DNA of 64,000 nucleotides from Tipula vernalis (taxonomy: Eukaryota > Arthropoda > Insecta > Diptera > Tipulidae). The first letter of the stretch is position 1. Each line of letters begins with the position of its first letter. Where the stretch lies: positions 97,193,930-97,257,929 of the forward strand of contig OY282560.1 of NCBI GenBank assembly GCA_958295665.1, read 5' to 3'. This document shows, piece after piece, positions 24,861 to 37,335 of the stretch. The notes beneath the pieces are model-generated. The model searched no databases. It saw only the letters and a program-made list of their open reading frames with translations, and had not been told where the DNA came from. The position numbers were made by a program, and so were the translations under genes.

Positions 24861-27800
24861 TTGCCGCCCAAAAACTTGTGGGCTATAGCACAGTTGATTT
24901 TCAATAAAATTGAATTTTCTAAGAAATGCTTAGAAATAATCGAGCAATCAAATTGAAAATTGTCACAGCAATTACAGGTCCCGTAACCTATTGATAGAGG
25001 TATCAACCATCGTAATCGGACCATTTTAGATTTTTGCCGCCCAAAAACTTGTGGGCTATAGCACAGTTGATTTTCAATAAAATTGAATTTTCTAAGAAAT
25101 GCTTAGAAATAATCGAGCAATCAAATTGAAAATTGTCACAGCAATTACAGGTCCCGTAACCTATTGATAGAGGTATCAACCATCGCAATCGGACCATTTA
25201 AGATTTTTGCCGCCCAAAACTTGTGGGCTATAGCACAGTTGATTTTCAATAAAATTGAATTTTCTAAGAAATGTTTAGAAATAATCGAGCAATCAAAATG
25301 AAAATTGTCACAGCAATTACAGGTCCCGTAACCTATTGATAGACGTATCAACCATCGTAATCGGACCATTTTAGATTTTTGCCGCCCAAAAACTTGTGGG
25401 CTATAGCACAGTTGATTTTCAATAAAATTGAATTTTCTAAGAAATGTTTAGAAATAATCGAGCAATCAAAATGAAAATTGTCACAGCAATTACAGGTCCC
25501 GTAACCTATTGATAGAGGTATCAACCATCGTAATCGGACCATTTTAGATTTTTGCCGCCCAAAAACTTGTGGGCTATAGCACAGTTGATTTTCAATAAAA
25601 TTGAATTTTCTAAGAAATGTTTAGAAATAACCGAGCAATCAAAATGAAAATTGTCACAGCAATTACAGGTCCCGTAACCTATTGATAGAGGTATCAACCA
25701 TCGTAATCGGACCATTTAAGATTTTTGCCGCCCAAAACTTGTGGGCTATAGCACAGTTGATTTTCAATAAAATTGAATTTTCTAAGAAATGTTTAGAAAT
25801 AATCGAGCAATCAAAATGAAAATTGTCACAGCAATTACAGGTCCCGTAACCTATTGATAGAGGTATCAACCATCGTAATCGGACCATTTTAGATTTTTTG
25901 CCGCCCAAAAACTTGTGGGCTATAGCACAGTTGATTTTCAATAAAATTGAATTTTCTAAGAAATGTTTAGAAATAATCGAGCAATCAAAATGAAAATTGT
26001 CACAGCAATTACAGGTCCCGTAACCTATTGATAGAGGTATCAACCATCGTAATCGGACCATTTTAGATTTTTGCCGCCCAAAAACTTGTGGGCTATAGCA
26101 CAGTTGATTTTCAATAAAATTGAATTTTCTAAGAAATGCTTAGAAATAATCGAGCAATCAAAATGAAAATTGTCACAGCAATTACAGGGCCCGTAACATA
26201 TTGATAGAGGTATCAACCATCGTAATCGGACCATTTTAGATTTTTGCCGCCCAAAAACTTGTGGCTATAACACTGTTGATTTTCAATAAAATTGAATTTT
26301 CTAAGAAATGTTTAGAAATAATCGAGCAATCAAAATGAAAATTGTCACAGCAATTACAGGGCACGTAACATATTGATAGAGGTATCAACCATCGTAATCG
26401 GACCATTTTAGATTTTTGCCGCCCAAAAACTTGTGGCTATAGCACAGTTGATTTTCAATAAAATTGAATTTTCTAAGAAATGCTTAGAAATAATGGAGCA
26501 ATCAAATTGAAAATTGTCACAGAAATTACAGGTCCCGTAACCTATTGATAGAGGTATCAACCATCGTAATCGGACCATTTTAGATTTTTGCCGCCCAAAA
26601 CTTGTGGCTATAGCACAGTTGATTTTCAATAAAATTGAATTTTCTAAGAAATGCTTAGAAATAATGGAGCAATCAAATTGAAAATTGTCACAGAAATTAC
26701 AGGTCCCGTAACCTATTGATAGAGGTATCAACCATCGTAATCGGACCATTTTAGATTTTTGCCGCCCAAAACTTGTGGGCTATAGCACAGTTGATTTTCA
26801 ATAAAATTGAATTTTCTAAGAAATGTTTAGAAATAATCGAGCAATCAAAATGAAAATTGTCACAGCAATTACAGGTCCCGTAACCTATTGATAGAGGTAT
26901 CAACCATCGTAATCGGACCATTTTAGATTTTTGCCGCCCAAAAACTTGTGGGCTATAGCACAGTTGATTTTCAATAAAATTGAATTTTCTAAGAAATGTT
27001 TAGAAATAATCGAGCAATCAAAATGAAAATTGTCACAGCAATTACAGGTCCCGTAACCTATTGATAGAGGTATCAACCATCGTAATCGGACCATTTAAGA
27101 TTTTTGCCGCCCAAAACTTGTGGGCTATAGCACAGTTGATTTTCAATAAAATTGAATTTTCTAAGAAATGTTTAGAAATAATCGAGCAATCAAAATGAAA
27201 ATTGTCACAGCAATTACAGGTCCCGTAACCTATTGATAGAGGTATCAACCATCGTAATCGGACCATTTAAGATTTTTGCCGCCCAAAACTTGTGGGCTAT
27301 AGCACAGTTGATTTTCAATAAAATTGAATTTTCTAAGAAATGTTTAGAAATAATCGAGCAATCAAAATGAAAATTGTCACAGCAATTACAGGTCCCGTAA
27401 CCTATTGATAGAGGTATCAACCATCGTAATCGGAGCATTTTAGATTTTTTGCCGCCCAAAAACTTGTGGGCTATAGCACAGTTGATTTTCAATAAAATTG
27501 AATTTTCTAAGAAATGTTTAGAAATAATCGAGCAATTAAAATGAAAATTGTCACAGCAATTACAGGTCCCGTAACCTATTGATAGAGGTATCAACCATCG
27601 TAATCGGACCATTTAAGATTTTTGCCGCCCAAAACTTGTGGGCTATAGCACAGTTGATTTTCAATAAAATTGAATTTTCTAAGAAATGTTTAGAAATAAT
27701 CGAGCAATCAAAATGAAAATTGTCACAGCAATTACAGGTCCCGTAACCTATTGATAGAGGTATCAACCATCGTAATCGGACCATTTAAGATTTTTGCCGC

Positions 27801-30731
27801 CCAAAACTTGTGGGCTATAGCACAGTTGATTTTCAATAAAATTAAATTTTCTAAGAAATGTTTAGAAATAATCGAGCAATCAAAATGAAAATTGTCACAG
27901 CAATTACAGGTCCCGTAACCTATTGATAGAGGTATCAACCATCGTAATCGGACCATTTTAGATTTTTGCCGCCCAAAAACTTGTGGGCTATAGCACAGTT
28001 GATTTTCAATAAAATTGAATTTTCTAAGAAATGTTTAGAAATAATCGAGCAATCAAAATGAAAATTGTCACAGCAATTACAGGTCCCGTAACCTATTGAT
28101 AGAGGTATCAACCATCGTAATCGGACCATTTTAGATTTTTGCCGCCCAAAAACTTGTGGGCTATAGCACAGTTGATTTTCAATAAAATTGAATTTTCTAA
28201 GAAATGTTTAGAAATAATCGAGCAATCAAAATGAAAATTGTCACAGCAATTACAGGTCCCGTAACCTATTGATAGAGGTATCAACCATCGTAATCGGACC
28301 ATTTAAGATTTTTGCCGCCCAAAACTTGTGGGCTATAGCACAGTTGATTTTCAATAAAATTGAATTTTCTAAGAAATGTTTAGAAATAATCGAGCAATCA
28401 AAATGAAAATTGTCACAGCAATTACAGGTCCCGTAACCTATTGATAGAGGTATCAACCATCGTAATCGGACCATTTTAGATTTTTTCCCGCCCAAAAACT
28501 TGTGGGCTATAGCACAGTTGATTTTCAATAAAATTAAATTTTCTAAGAAATGTTTAGAAATAATCGAGCAATCAAAATGAAAATTGTCACAGCAATTACA
28601 GGTCCCGTAACCTATTGATAGAGGTATCAACCATCGTAATCGGACCATTTTAGATTTTTGCCGCCCAAAAACTTGTGGGCTATAGCACAGTTGATTTTCA
28701 ATAAAATTGAATTTTCTAAGAAATGTTTAGAAATAATCGAGCAATCAAAATGAAAATTGCCACAGCAATTACAGGTCCCGTAACCTATTGATAGAGGTAT
28801 CAACCATCGTAATCGGACCATTTTAGATGTTTGCCGCCCAAAAACTTGTGGGCTATAGCACAGTTGATTTTCAATAAAATTGAATTTTCTAAGAAATGTT
28901 TAGAAATAATCGAGCAATCAAAATGAAAATTGTCACAGCAATTACAGGTCCCGTAACCTATTGATAGAGGTATCAACCATCGTAATCGGACCATTTTAGA
29001 TTTTTGCCGCCCAAAAACTTGTGGGCTATAACACAGTTGATTTTCAATAAAATTGAATTTTCTAAGAAATGTTTAGAAATAATCGAGCAATCAAAATGAA
29101 AATTGTCACAGCAATTACAGGTCCCGTAACCTATTGATAGAGGTATCAACCATCGTAATCGGACCATTTAAGATTTTTGCCGCCCAAAACTTGTGGGCTA
29201 TAGCACAGTTGATTTTCAATAAAATTGAATTTTCTAAGAAATGTTTAGAAATAATCGAGCAATCAAAATGAAAATTGTCACAGCAATTACAGGTCCCGTA
29301 ACCTATTGATAGAGGTATCAACCATCGTAATCGGACCATTTTAGATTTTTTGCCGCCCAAAAACTTGTGGGCTATAGCACAGTTGATTTTCAATAAAATT
29401 GAATTTTCTAAGAAATGTTTAGAAATAATCGAGCAATCAAAATGAAAATTGTCACAGCAATTACAGGTCCCGTAACCTATTGATAGAGGTATCAACCATC
29501 GTAATCGGACCATTTTAGATTTGTGCCGCCCAAAAACTTGTGGGCTATAGCACAGTTGATTTTCAATAAAATTGAATTTTCTAAGAAATGTTTAGAAATA
29601 ATCGAGCAATCAAAATGAAAATTGTCACAGCAATTACAGGTCCCGTAACCTATTGATAGAGGTATCAACCACCGTAATCGGATCATTTTAGATTTTTGCC
29701 GCCCAAAAACTTGTGGGCTATAGCACAGTTGATTTTCAATAAAATTGAATTTTCTAAGAAATGTTTAGAAATAATCGAGCAATCAAAATGAAAATTGTCA
29801 CAGCAATTACAGGTCCCGTAACCTATTGATAGAGGTATCAACCATCGTAATCGGACCATTTAAGATTTTTGCCGCCCAAAACTTGTGGGCTATAGCACAG
29901 TTGATTTTCAATAAAATTGAATTTTCTAAGAAATGTTTAGAAATAATCGAGCAATCAAAATGAAAATTGTCACAGCAATTACAGGTCCCGTAACCTATTG
30001 ATAGAGGTATCAACCATCGTAATCGGACCATTTTAGATTTTTGCCGCCCAAAAACTTGTGGGCTATAGCACAGTTGATTTTCAATAAAATTGAATTTTCT
30101 AAGAAATGTTTAGAAATAATCGAGCAATCAAAATGAAAATTGTCACAGCAATTACAGGTCCCGTAACCTATTGATAGAGGTATCAACCATCGTAATCGGA
30201 CCATTTTAGATTTTTGCCGCCCAAAAACTTGTGGGCTATAGCACAGTTGATTTTCAATAAAATTGAATTTTCTAAGAAATGTTTAGAAATAATCGAGCAA
30301 TCAAAATGAAAATTGTCACAGCAATTACAGGTCCCGTAACCTATTGATAGAGGTATCAACCATCGTAATCGGACCATTTAAGATTTTTGCCGCCCAAAAC
30401 TTGTGGGCTATAGCACAGTTGATTTTCAATAAAATTGAATTTTCTAAGAAATGTTTAGAAATAATCGAGCAATCAAAATGAAAATTGTCACAGCAATTAC
30501 AGGTCCCGTAACCTATTGATAGAGGTATCAACCATCGTAATCGGACCATTTAAGATTTTTGCCGCCCAAAAACTTGTGGGCTATAGCACAGTTGATTTTC
30601 AATAAAATTGAATTTTCTAAGAAATGTTTAGAAATAATCGAGCAATCAAAATGAAAATTGTCACAGCAATTACAGGTCCCGTAACCTATTGATAGAGGTA
30701 TCAACCACCGTAATCGGATCATTTTAGATTT
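24861..30731. repeat. Subfamily I, most homogeneous stretch
   Basis: About 34 monomers, largely of the common CCCGTAACC / TCACAGC / TTTAGAAATAATCGAGC type with few distinctive variants. Exceptions are a cluster at about 26,244-26,758, with TTGTGGCTATA and CACAGAAATTAC units, and two units ending in CCACCGTAATCGGATCAT just before 29,696 and 30,732 (1,036 bp, six monomers apart). The low variety is what recent amplification of a single type would leave. No gene was seen. Confidence 0.8.
26416..26758. repeat. Adjacent near-identical pair of a rare monomer type
   Basis: Two neighbouring monomers, 26,416-26,587 (172 bp) and 26,588-26,758 (171 bp), share TTGTGGCTATAGC, AATAATGGAGC, CAAATTGAAAATTG and CACAGAAATTAC. 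The only difference I see is five versus four A in the CCCAAAA run. The combination was not seen elsewhere in the window, so this is most simply a very recent single-monomer duplication. Confidence 0.85.
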
Positions 30732-31596
30732 TTGCCGCCCAAAAACATGTGGGCTGTAGCTCAGTTGATTTTCAATAAAATTGAATTTTCTAAGAAATGT
30801 TTAGAAATACTCGAGCAATTAAAATGAAAATTGTCACAGCAATTACAGATCCCGAAACCTATTGATAGAGGAATCAACCATCGTAATCGGAGCATTTTAG
30901 ATCTTTGCAGCCCAAAAACTTGTGGGCTATAGCACAGTTGATTTTCAATAAAATTGAATTTTCTAAGAAATGTTTAGAAATACTCGAGCAATCAAAATGA
31001 AAATTGTCACAGCAATTACAGGTCTTGAAACCTATTGATAGAGATATCAACCATCGTAATCGGAGCATTTTAGATTTTTGCAGCCCAAAAACTTGTGGGC
31101 TATAGCACAGTTGATTTTCAATAAAATTGAATTTTCTAAGAAATGTTTAGAAATACTCGAGCAATCAAAATGAAAATTGTCACAGCAATTACAGGTCCCA
31201 AAACCTATTGATAGAGATATCAACCATCGTAATCGGAGCATTTTAGATTTTTGCCGCCCAAAAACTTGTGGGCTATAGCACAGTTGATTTTCAATAAAAT
31301 TGAATTTTCTAAGAAATGTTTAGAAATAATCGAGCAATTAAAATAAAAATTGTCACAGCAATTACAGATCCCGAAACCTATTGATAGAGGTATCAACCAT
31401 CGTAATCGGACCATTTAAGATTTTTGCCGCCCAAAACTTGTGGGCTATAGCACAGTTGATTTTCAATAAAATTGAATTATCTAAGAAATGCTAAGAAATA
31501 ATCGAGCAATCAAAATGAAAATTGTCACAGCAATTACAGGTCCCGTAACCTATTGATAGAGGTATCAACCATCGTAATCGGACCATTTTAGATTTT

Positions 31597-31769
31597 TTGC
31601 CGCCCAAAAACTTGTGGGCTATAGCACAGTTGATTTTCAATAAAATTGAATTTTCTAAGAAATGTTTAGAAATACTCGAGCAATCAAAATTCAAATTGTC
31701 ACAGCAATTACAGGTCCCAAAACCTATTGATAGAGATATCAACCAATGTAATCGGAGCATTTTAGATGT
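31597..31769. repeat. Divergent LNF-type monomer, copy 5
   Basis: Same class and flanks, 41 monomers after copy 4 and embedded in the mixed zone before the N gap. The upstream unit has a private AATTATCTAAG. Confidence 0.85.
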
Positions 31770-32460
31770 TTGCCGCCCAAAAACTTGTGGGCTATAGCAC
31801 AGTTGATTTTCAATAAAATTGAATTTTCTAAGAAATGTTTAGAAATAATCGAGCAATCAAAATGAAAATTGTCACAGCAATTACAGGTCCCGTAACCTAT
31901 TGATAGAGGTATCAACCATCGTAATCGGACCATTTAAGATTTTTGCCGCCCAAAACTTGTGGGCTATAGCACAGTTGATTTTCAATAAAATTGAATTTTC
32001 TAAGAAATGTTTAGAAATAATCGAGCAATTAAAATGAAAATTGTCACAGCAATTACAGGTCCCGTAACTTATTGATAGAGGTATCAACCATCGTAATCGG
32101 ACCATTTTAGATTTTTGCCGCCCAAAAACTTGTGGGCTATAACACAGTTGATTTTCAATAAAATTGAATTTTCTAAGAAATGTTTAGAAATAATCGAGCA
32201 ATCAAAATGAAAATTGTCACAGCAATTACAGGTCCCGTAACCTATTGATAGAGGTATAAACCATCGTAATCGGACCATTTTAGATTTTTGCCGCCCAAAA
32301 ACTTGTGGGCTATAACACAGTTGATTTTCAATAAAATTGAATTTTCTAAGAAATGTTTAGAAATAATCGAGCAATCAAAATGAAAATTGTCACAGCAATT
32401 ACAGGTCCCGAAACCTATTGATAGAGGTATAAAACATCGTAATCGGACCATTTTAGATTT

Positions 32461-33150
32461 TTGCCGCCCAAAAACTTGTGGGCTATAACACAGTTGATTT
32501 TCAATAAAATTGAATTTTCTAAGAAATGTTTAGAAATAATCGAGCAATCAAAATGAAAATTGTCACAGCAATTACAGGTCCCGAAACCTATTGATAGAGG
32601 TATAAACCATCGTAATGGACCATTTTAGATTTTTGCCGCCCAAAAACTTGTGGGCTATAACACAGTTGATTTTCAATAAAATTGAATTTTCTAAGAAATG
32701 TTTAGAAATACTCGAGCAATCAAAATGAAAATTGTCACAGCAATTACAGGTCCCAAAACCTATTGATAGAGGTATCAACCATCGTAATCGGACCATTTTA
32801 GATTTTTGCCGCCCAAAAACTTGTGGGCTATAGCACAGTTGATTTTCAATAAAATTGAATTTTCTAAGAAATGTTTAGAAATAATCGAGCAATCAAAATG
32901 AAAATTGTCACAGCAATTACAGGTCCCGAAACCTATTGATAGAGGTATAAACCATCGTAATGGACCATTTTAGATTTTTGCCGCCCAAAAACTTGTGGGC
33001 TATAACACAGTTGATTTTCAATAAAATTGAATTTTCTAAGAAATGTTTAGAAATACTCGAGCAATCAAAATGAAAATTGTCACAGCAATTACAGATCCCG
33101 AAACCTATTGATAGAGGTATCAACCATCGTAATCGGAGCATTTTAGATTT
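32461..33150. repeat. Two copies of a 345 bp dimer HOR
   Basis: Monomers of 172, 173, 172 and 173 bp start at 32,461, 32,633, 32,806 and 32,978. The first and third both have CCCGAAACC, GTATAAACC and a 1 bp deletion giving CGTAATGGACC. The second and fourth both have AATACTCGAGC and no deletion. The fourth differs from the second by GATCCCGAAACC and CGGAGC. The shared deletion 345 bp apart shows that the dimer was duplicated as a unit. Confidence 0.85.
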
Positions 33151-33200
33151 TTGCAGCCCAAAAACTTGTGGGCTATAGCACAGTTGATTTTCAATAAAAT

Positions 33201-33400
33201 NNNNNNNNNNNNNNNNNNNNNNNNNNNNNNNNNNNNNNNNNNNNNNNNNNNNNNNNNNNNNNNNNNNNNNNNNNNNNNNNNNNNNNNNNNNNNNNNNNNN
33301 NNNNNNNNNNNNNNNNNNNNNNNNNNNNNNNNNNNNNNNNNNNNNNNNNNNNNNNNNNNNNNNNNNNNNNNNNNNNNNNNNNNNNNNNNNNNNNNNNNNN
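33201..33400. other. Assembly gap, 200 N
   Basis: Exactly 200 ambiguous bases. The left flank stops at base 50 of a monomer (33,151-33,200) and the right flank resumes at base 51 (33,401-33,523, 123 bases). Closing the gap gives 50 + 123 = 173 bp, one complete monomer in perfect register. A true 200 bp of missing satellite would shift the register by 27 bp. The size is therefore a placeholder, and the real missing length is zero or close to a whole number of monomers. Confidence 0.97.
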
Positions 33401-33696
33401 TGAATTTTCTAAGAAATGTTTAGAAATAATCGAGCAATCAAAATGAAAATTGTCATAGCAATTACAGGTCCCGAAACCTATTGATAGAGGTATCAACCAT
33501 CGTAATCGGACTACTTTAGATTTTTGCCGCCCAAAAACTTGTGGGCTATAGCACAGTTGATTTTCAATAAAATTGAATTTTCTAAGAAATGTTTAGAAAT
33601 AATCGAGCAATCAAAATGAAAATTGTCATAGCAATTACAGGTCCCGAAACCTATTGATAGAGGTATCAACCATCGTAATCGGACCATTTTAGATGT

Positions 33697-33871
33697 TTGC
33701 CGCCCAAAAACTTGTGGACTATATAGCACAGTTGATTTTCAATAAAATTGAATTATCTATGAAATTTTTAGAAATAATCGAGCAATGAAAATGAAAATTG
33801 TCACCGCAATTACAGGTCCCGAAACCTATTGATAGAGGTATCAACCATCGTAATCGGACCATTTTAGAGTT
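33697..33871. repeat. 175 bp monomer with TA insertion, copy 1
   Basis: Reads GTGGACTATATAGCAC, a 2 bp TA insertion next to a G to A change, preceded by GATGTTTGCC and followed by AATTATCTATG and CGAGCAATGAAAATG. The same combination recurs at 35,602 and 36,123. Confidence 0.85.
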
Positions 33872-35601
33872 TTGCCGCCCAAAAACTTGTGGGCTATAGC
33901 ACAGTTGATTTTCAATAAAATTGAATTTTCTAAGAAATGTTTAGAAATAATCGAGCAATCAAAATGAAAATTGTCACCGCAATTACAGGTCCCGAATCCT
34001 ATTGATAGAGGTATCAACCATCGTAATCGGACCATATTAGAGTTTTGCCGCCCAAAAACTTGTGGGCTATAGCACAGTTGATTTTCAATAAAATTGAATT
34101 TTCTAAGAAATGTTTAGAAATACTCGAGCAATCAAAATGAAAATTGTCACAACAATTACAGGTCCCGAATCCTATTGATAGAGGTATCAACCATCGTAAT
34201 CGGACTATTTTAAATTTTTGCCGCCCAAAAACTTGTGGGCTATAGCACAGTTTATTTTCAATAAAATTGAATTTTCTAAGAAATGTTTAGAAATAATCGA
34301 GCAATCAAAATGAAAATTGTCACCGCAATTACAGGTCCCGAAACCTATTGATAGAGGTATCAACCATCGTAATCGGACCATTTTAGATTTTTGCCGCCCA
34401 AAAACTTGTGGGCTATAGCACAGTTGATTTTCAATAAAATTGAATTTTCTAAGAAATGTTTAGAAATAATCGAGCAATCAAAATGAAAATTGTCACCGCA
34501 ATTACAGGTCCCGAAACCTATTGATAGAGGTATCAACCATCGTAATCGGACCATTTTAGATTTTTGCCGCCCAAAAACTTGTGGGCTATAGCACAGTTGA
34601 TTTTCAATGAAATTGAATTTTCTAAGAAATGTTTAGAAATAATCGAGCAATCAAAATGAAAATTGTCATAGCAATTACAGGTCCCGAAACCTATTGATAG
34701 AGGTATCAACCATCGTAATCGGACCATTTTAGATTTTTGCCGCCCAAAAACTTGTGGGCTATAGCACAGTTGATTTTCAATGAAATTGAATTTTCTAAGA
34801 AATGTTTAGAAATAATCGAGCAATCAAAATGAAAATTGTCACAGCAATTACAGGTCCCGAATCCTATTGATAGAGGTATCAACCATCGTAATCGGACCAT
34901 TTTAGATTTTTGCCGCCCAGAAACTTGTGGGCTATAGCACAGTTGATTTTCAATAAAATTGAATTTTCTATGAAATTTCTAGAAATAATCGAGCAATCAA
35001 AATGAAAATTGTCACCGCAATTACAGGTCCCGAATCCTATTGATAGAGGTATCAACCATCGTAATCGGACCATTTTAGATTTTTGCCGCCCAGAAACTTG
35101 TGGGCTATAGCACAGTTGATTTTCAATAAAATTGAATTTTCTAAGAAATGTTTAGAAATAATCGAGCAATCAAGATGAAAATTGTCACCGCAATTACAGG
35201 TCCCGAATCCTATTGATAGAGGTATCAACCATCGTAATCGGACCATTTTAGAGTTTTGCCGCCCAAAAACTTGTGGGCTATAGCACAGTTGATTTTCAAT
35301 AAAATTGAATTTTCTAAGAAATGTTTAGAAATAATCGAGCAATCAAAATGAAAATTGTCACCGCAATTACAGGTCCCGAAACCTATTGATAGAGGTATCA
35401 ACCATCGTAATCGGACCATTTTAGATTTTTGCCGCCCAAAAACTTGTGGGCTATAGCACAGTTGATTTTCAATGAAATTGAATTTTCTAAGAAATGTTTA
35501 GAAATAATCGAGCAATCAAAATGAAAATTGTCACAGCAATTACAGGTCCCGAAACCTATTGATAGAGGTATCAACCATCGTAATCGGACCATTTTAGATG
35601 T

Positions 35602-36297
35602 TTGCCGCCCAAAAACTTGTGGACTATATAGCACAGTTGATTTTCAATAAAATTGAATTATCTATGAAATTTTTAGAAATAATCGAGCAATGAAAATGAA
35701 AATTGTCACCGCAATTACAGGTCCCGAAACCTATTGATAGAGGTATCAACCATCGTAATCGGACCATTTTAGATTTTTGCCGCCCAAAAACTTGTGGGCT
35801 ATAGCACAGTTGATTTTCAATAAAATTGAATTTTCTAAGAAATGTTTAGAAATAATCGAGCAATCAAAATGAAAATTGTCACCGCAATTACAGGTCCCGA
35901 AACCTATTGATAGAGGTATCAACCATCATAATCGGACCATTTTAGAGTTTTGCCGCCCAAAAACTTGTGGGCTATAGCACAGTTGATTTTCAATAAAATT
36001 GAATTTTCTAAGAAATGTTTAGAAATAATCGAGCAATCAAAATGAAAATTGTCACAGCAATTACAGGTCCCGAAACCTATTGATAGAGGTATCAACCATC
36101 GTAATCGGACCATTTTAGATGTTTGCCGCCCAAAAACTTGTGGACTATATAGCACAGTTGATTTTCAATAAAATTGAATTATCTATGAAATTTTTAGAAA
36201 TAATCGAGCAATGAAAATGAAAATTGTCACCGCAATTACAGGTCCCGAAACCTATTGATAGAGGTATCAACCATCGTAATCGGACCATTTTAGATTT
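35602..36297. repeat. Trimer repeat bounded by two 175 bp TA-insertion monomers
   Basis: Monomers 35,602-35,776 and 36,123-36,297 share GTGGACTATATAGCAC, AATTATCTATG and GCAATGAAAATG. They are 521 bp apart (175 + 173 + 173). Copy 1 at 33,697 is 1,905 bp, 11 monomers, to the left. The block is a three-monomer unit with its first element repeated. Confidence 0.8.
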
Positions 36298-37335
36298 TTG
36301 CCGCCCAAAAACTTGTGGGCTATAGCACAGTTGATTTTCAATAAAATTGAATTTTCTATGAAATTTTTAGAAATAATCGAGCAATCAAAATGAAAATTGT
36401 CACCGCAATTACAGGTCCCGAAACCTATTGATAGAGGTATCAACCATCGTAATCGGACCATTTTAGATTTTTGCCGCCCAAAAACTTGTGGGCTATAGCA
36501 CAGTTGATTTTCAATAAAATTGAATTTTCTATGAAATTTTTAGAAATAATCGAGCAATCAAAATGAAAATTGTCACCGCAATTACAGGTCCCGAAACCTA
36601 TTGATAGAGGTATCAACCATCGTAATCGGACCATTTTAGATTTTTGCCGCCCAAAAACTTGTGGGCTATAGCACAGTTGATTTTCAATGAAATTGAATTT
36701 TCTAATAAATGTTTAGAAATAATCGAGCAATCAAAATGAAAATTGTCACAGCAATTACAGGTCCCAAATCCTATTGATAGAGGTATCAACCATCGTAATC
36801 GGACCATTTTAGATTTTTGCCGCCCAGAAACTTGTGGGCTATAGCACAGTTGATTTTCAATAAAATTGAATTTTCTAAGAAATGTTTAGAAAAACTCGAG
36901 CAATCAAAATGAAAATTGTCACAACAATTACAGGTCCCGAATCCTATTGATAGAGGTATCAACCATCGTAATCGGACTATTTTAAATTTTTGCCGCCCAA
37001 AAACTTGTGGGCTATAGCACAGTTTATTTTCAATAAAATTGAATTTTCTAAGAAATGTTTAGAAATAATCGAGCAATCAAAATGAAAATTGTCACCGCAA
37101 TTACAGGTCCCGAAACCTATTGATAGAGGTATCAACCATCGAAATCGGACCATTTTAGATTTTTGCCGCCCAAAAACTTGTGGGCTATAGCACAGTTGAT
37201 TTTCAATGAAATTGAATTTTCTAATAAATGTTTAGAAATAATCGAGCAATCAAAATGAAAATTGTCACCGCAATTACAGGTCCCGAAACCTATTGATAGA
37301 GGTATCAACCATCGTAATCGGACCATTTTAGATTT

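Larger units (their letters stand above)
30732..33200. repeat. Transition zone of mixed subfamilies left of the gap
   Basis: About 14 monomers plus 50 bp. It opens with an atypical unit reading ACATGTGGGCTGTAGCTCAG. Units with TTTGCAGCCC follow near 30,905 and 31,078, then an LNF-type cassette (31,597), then units with ATAACACAG and CCCGAAACC. CCCGAAACC is the subfamily II state of that site. The last complete units form a 345 bp dimer repeat, and the final partial unit at 33,151 again reads TTGCAGCCC. Confidence 0.8.

Noticed and set aside
33151..33496. Open frames running through the N gap
   Set aside because: They consist mainly of undefined residues and are artefacts of translating N.
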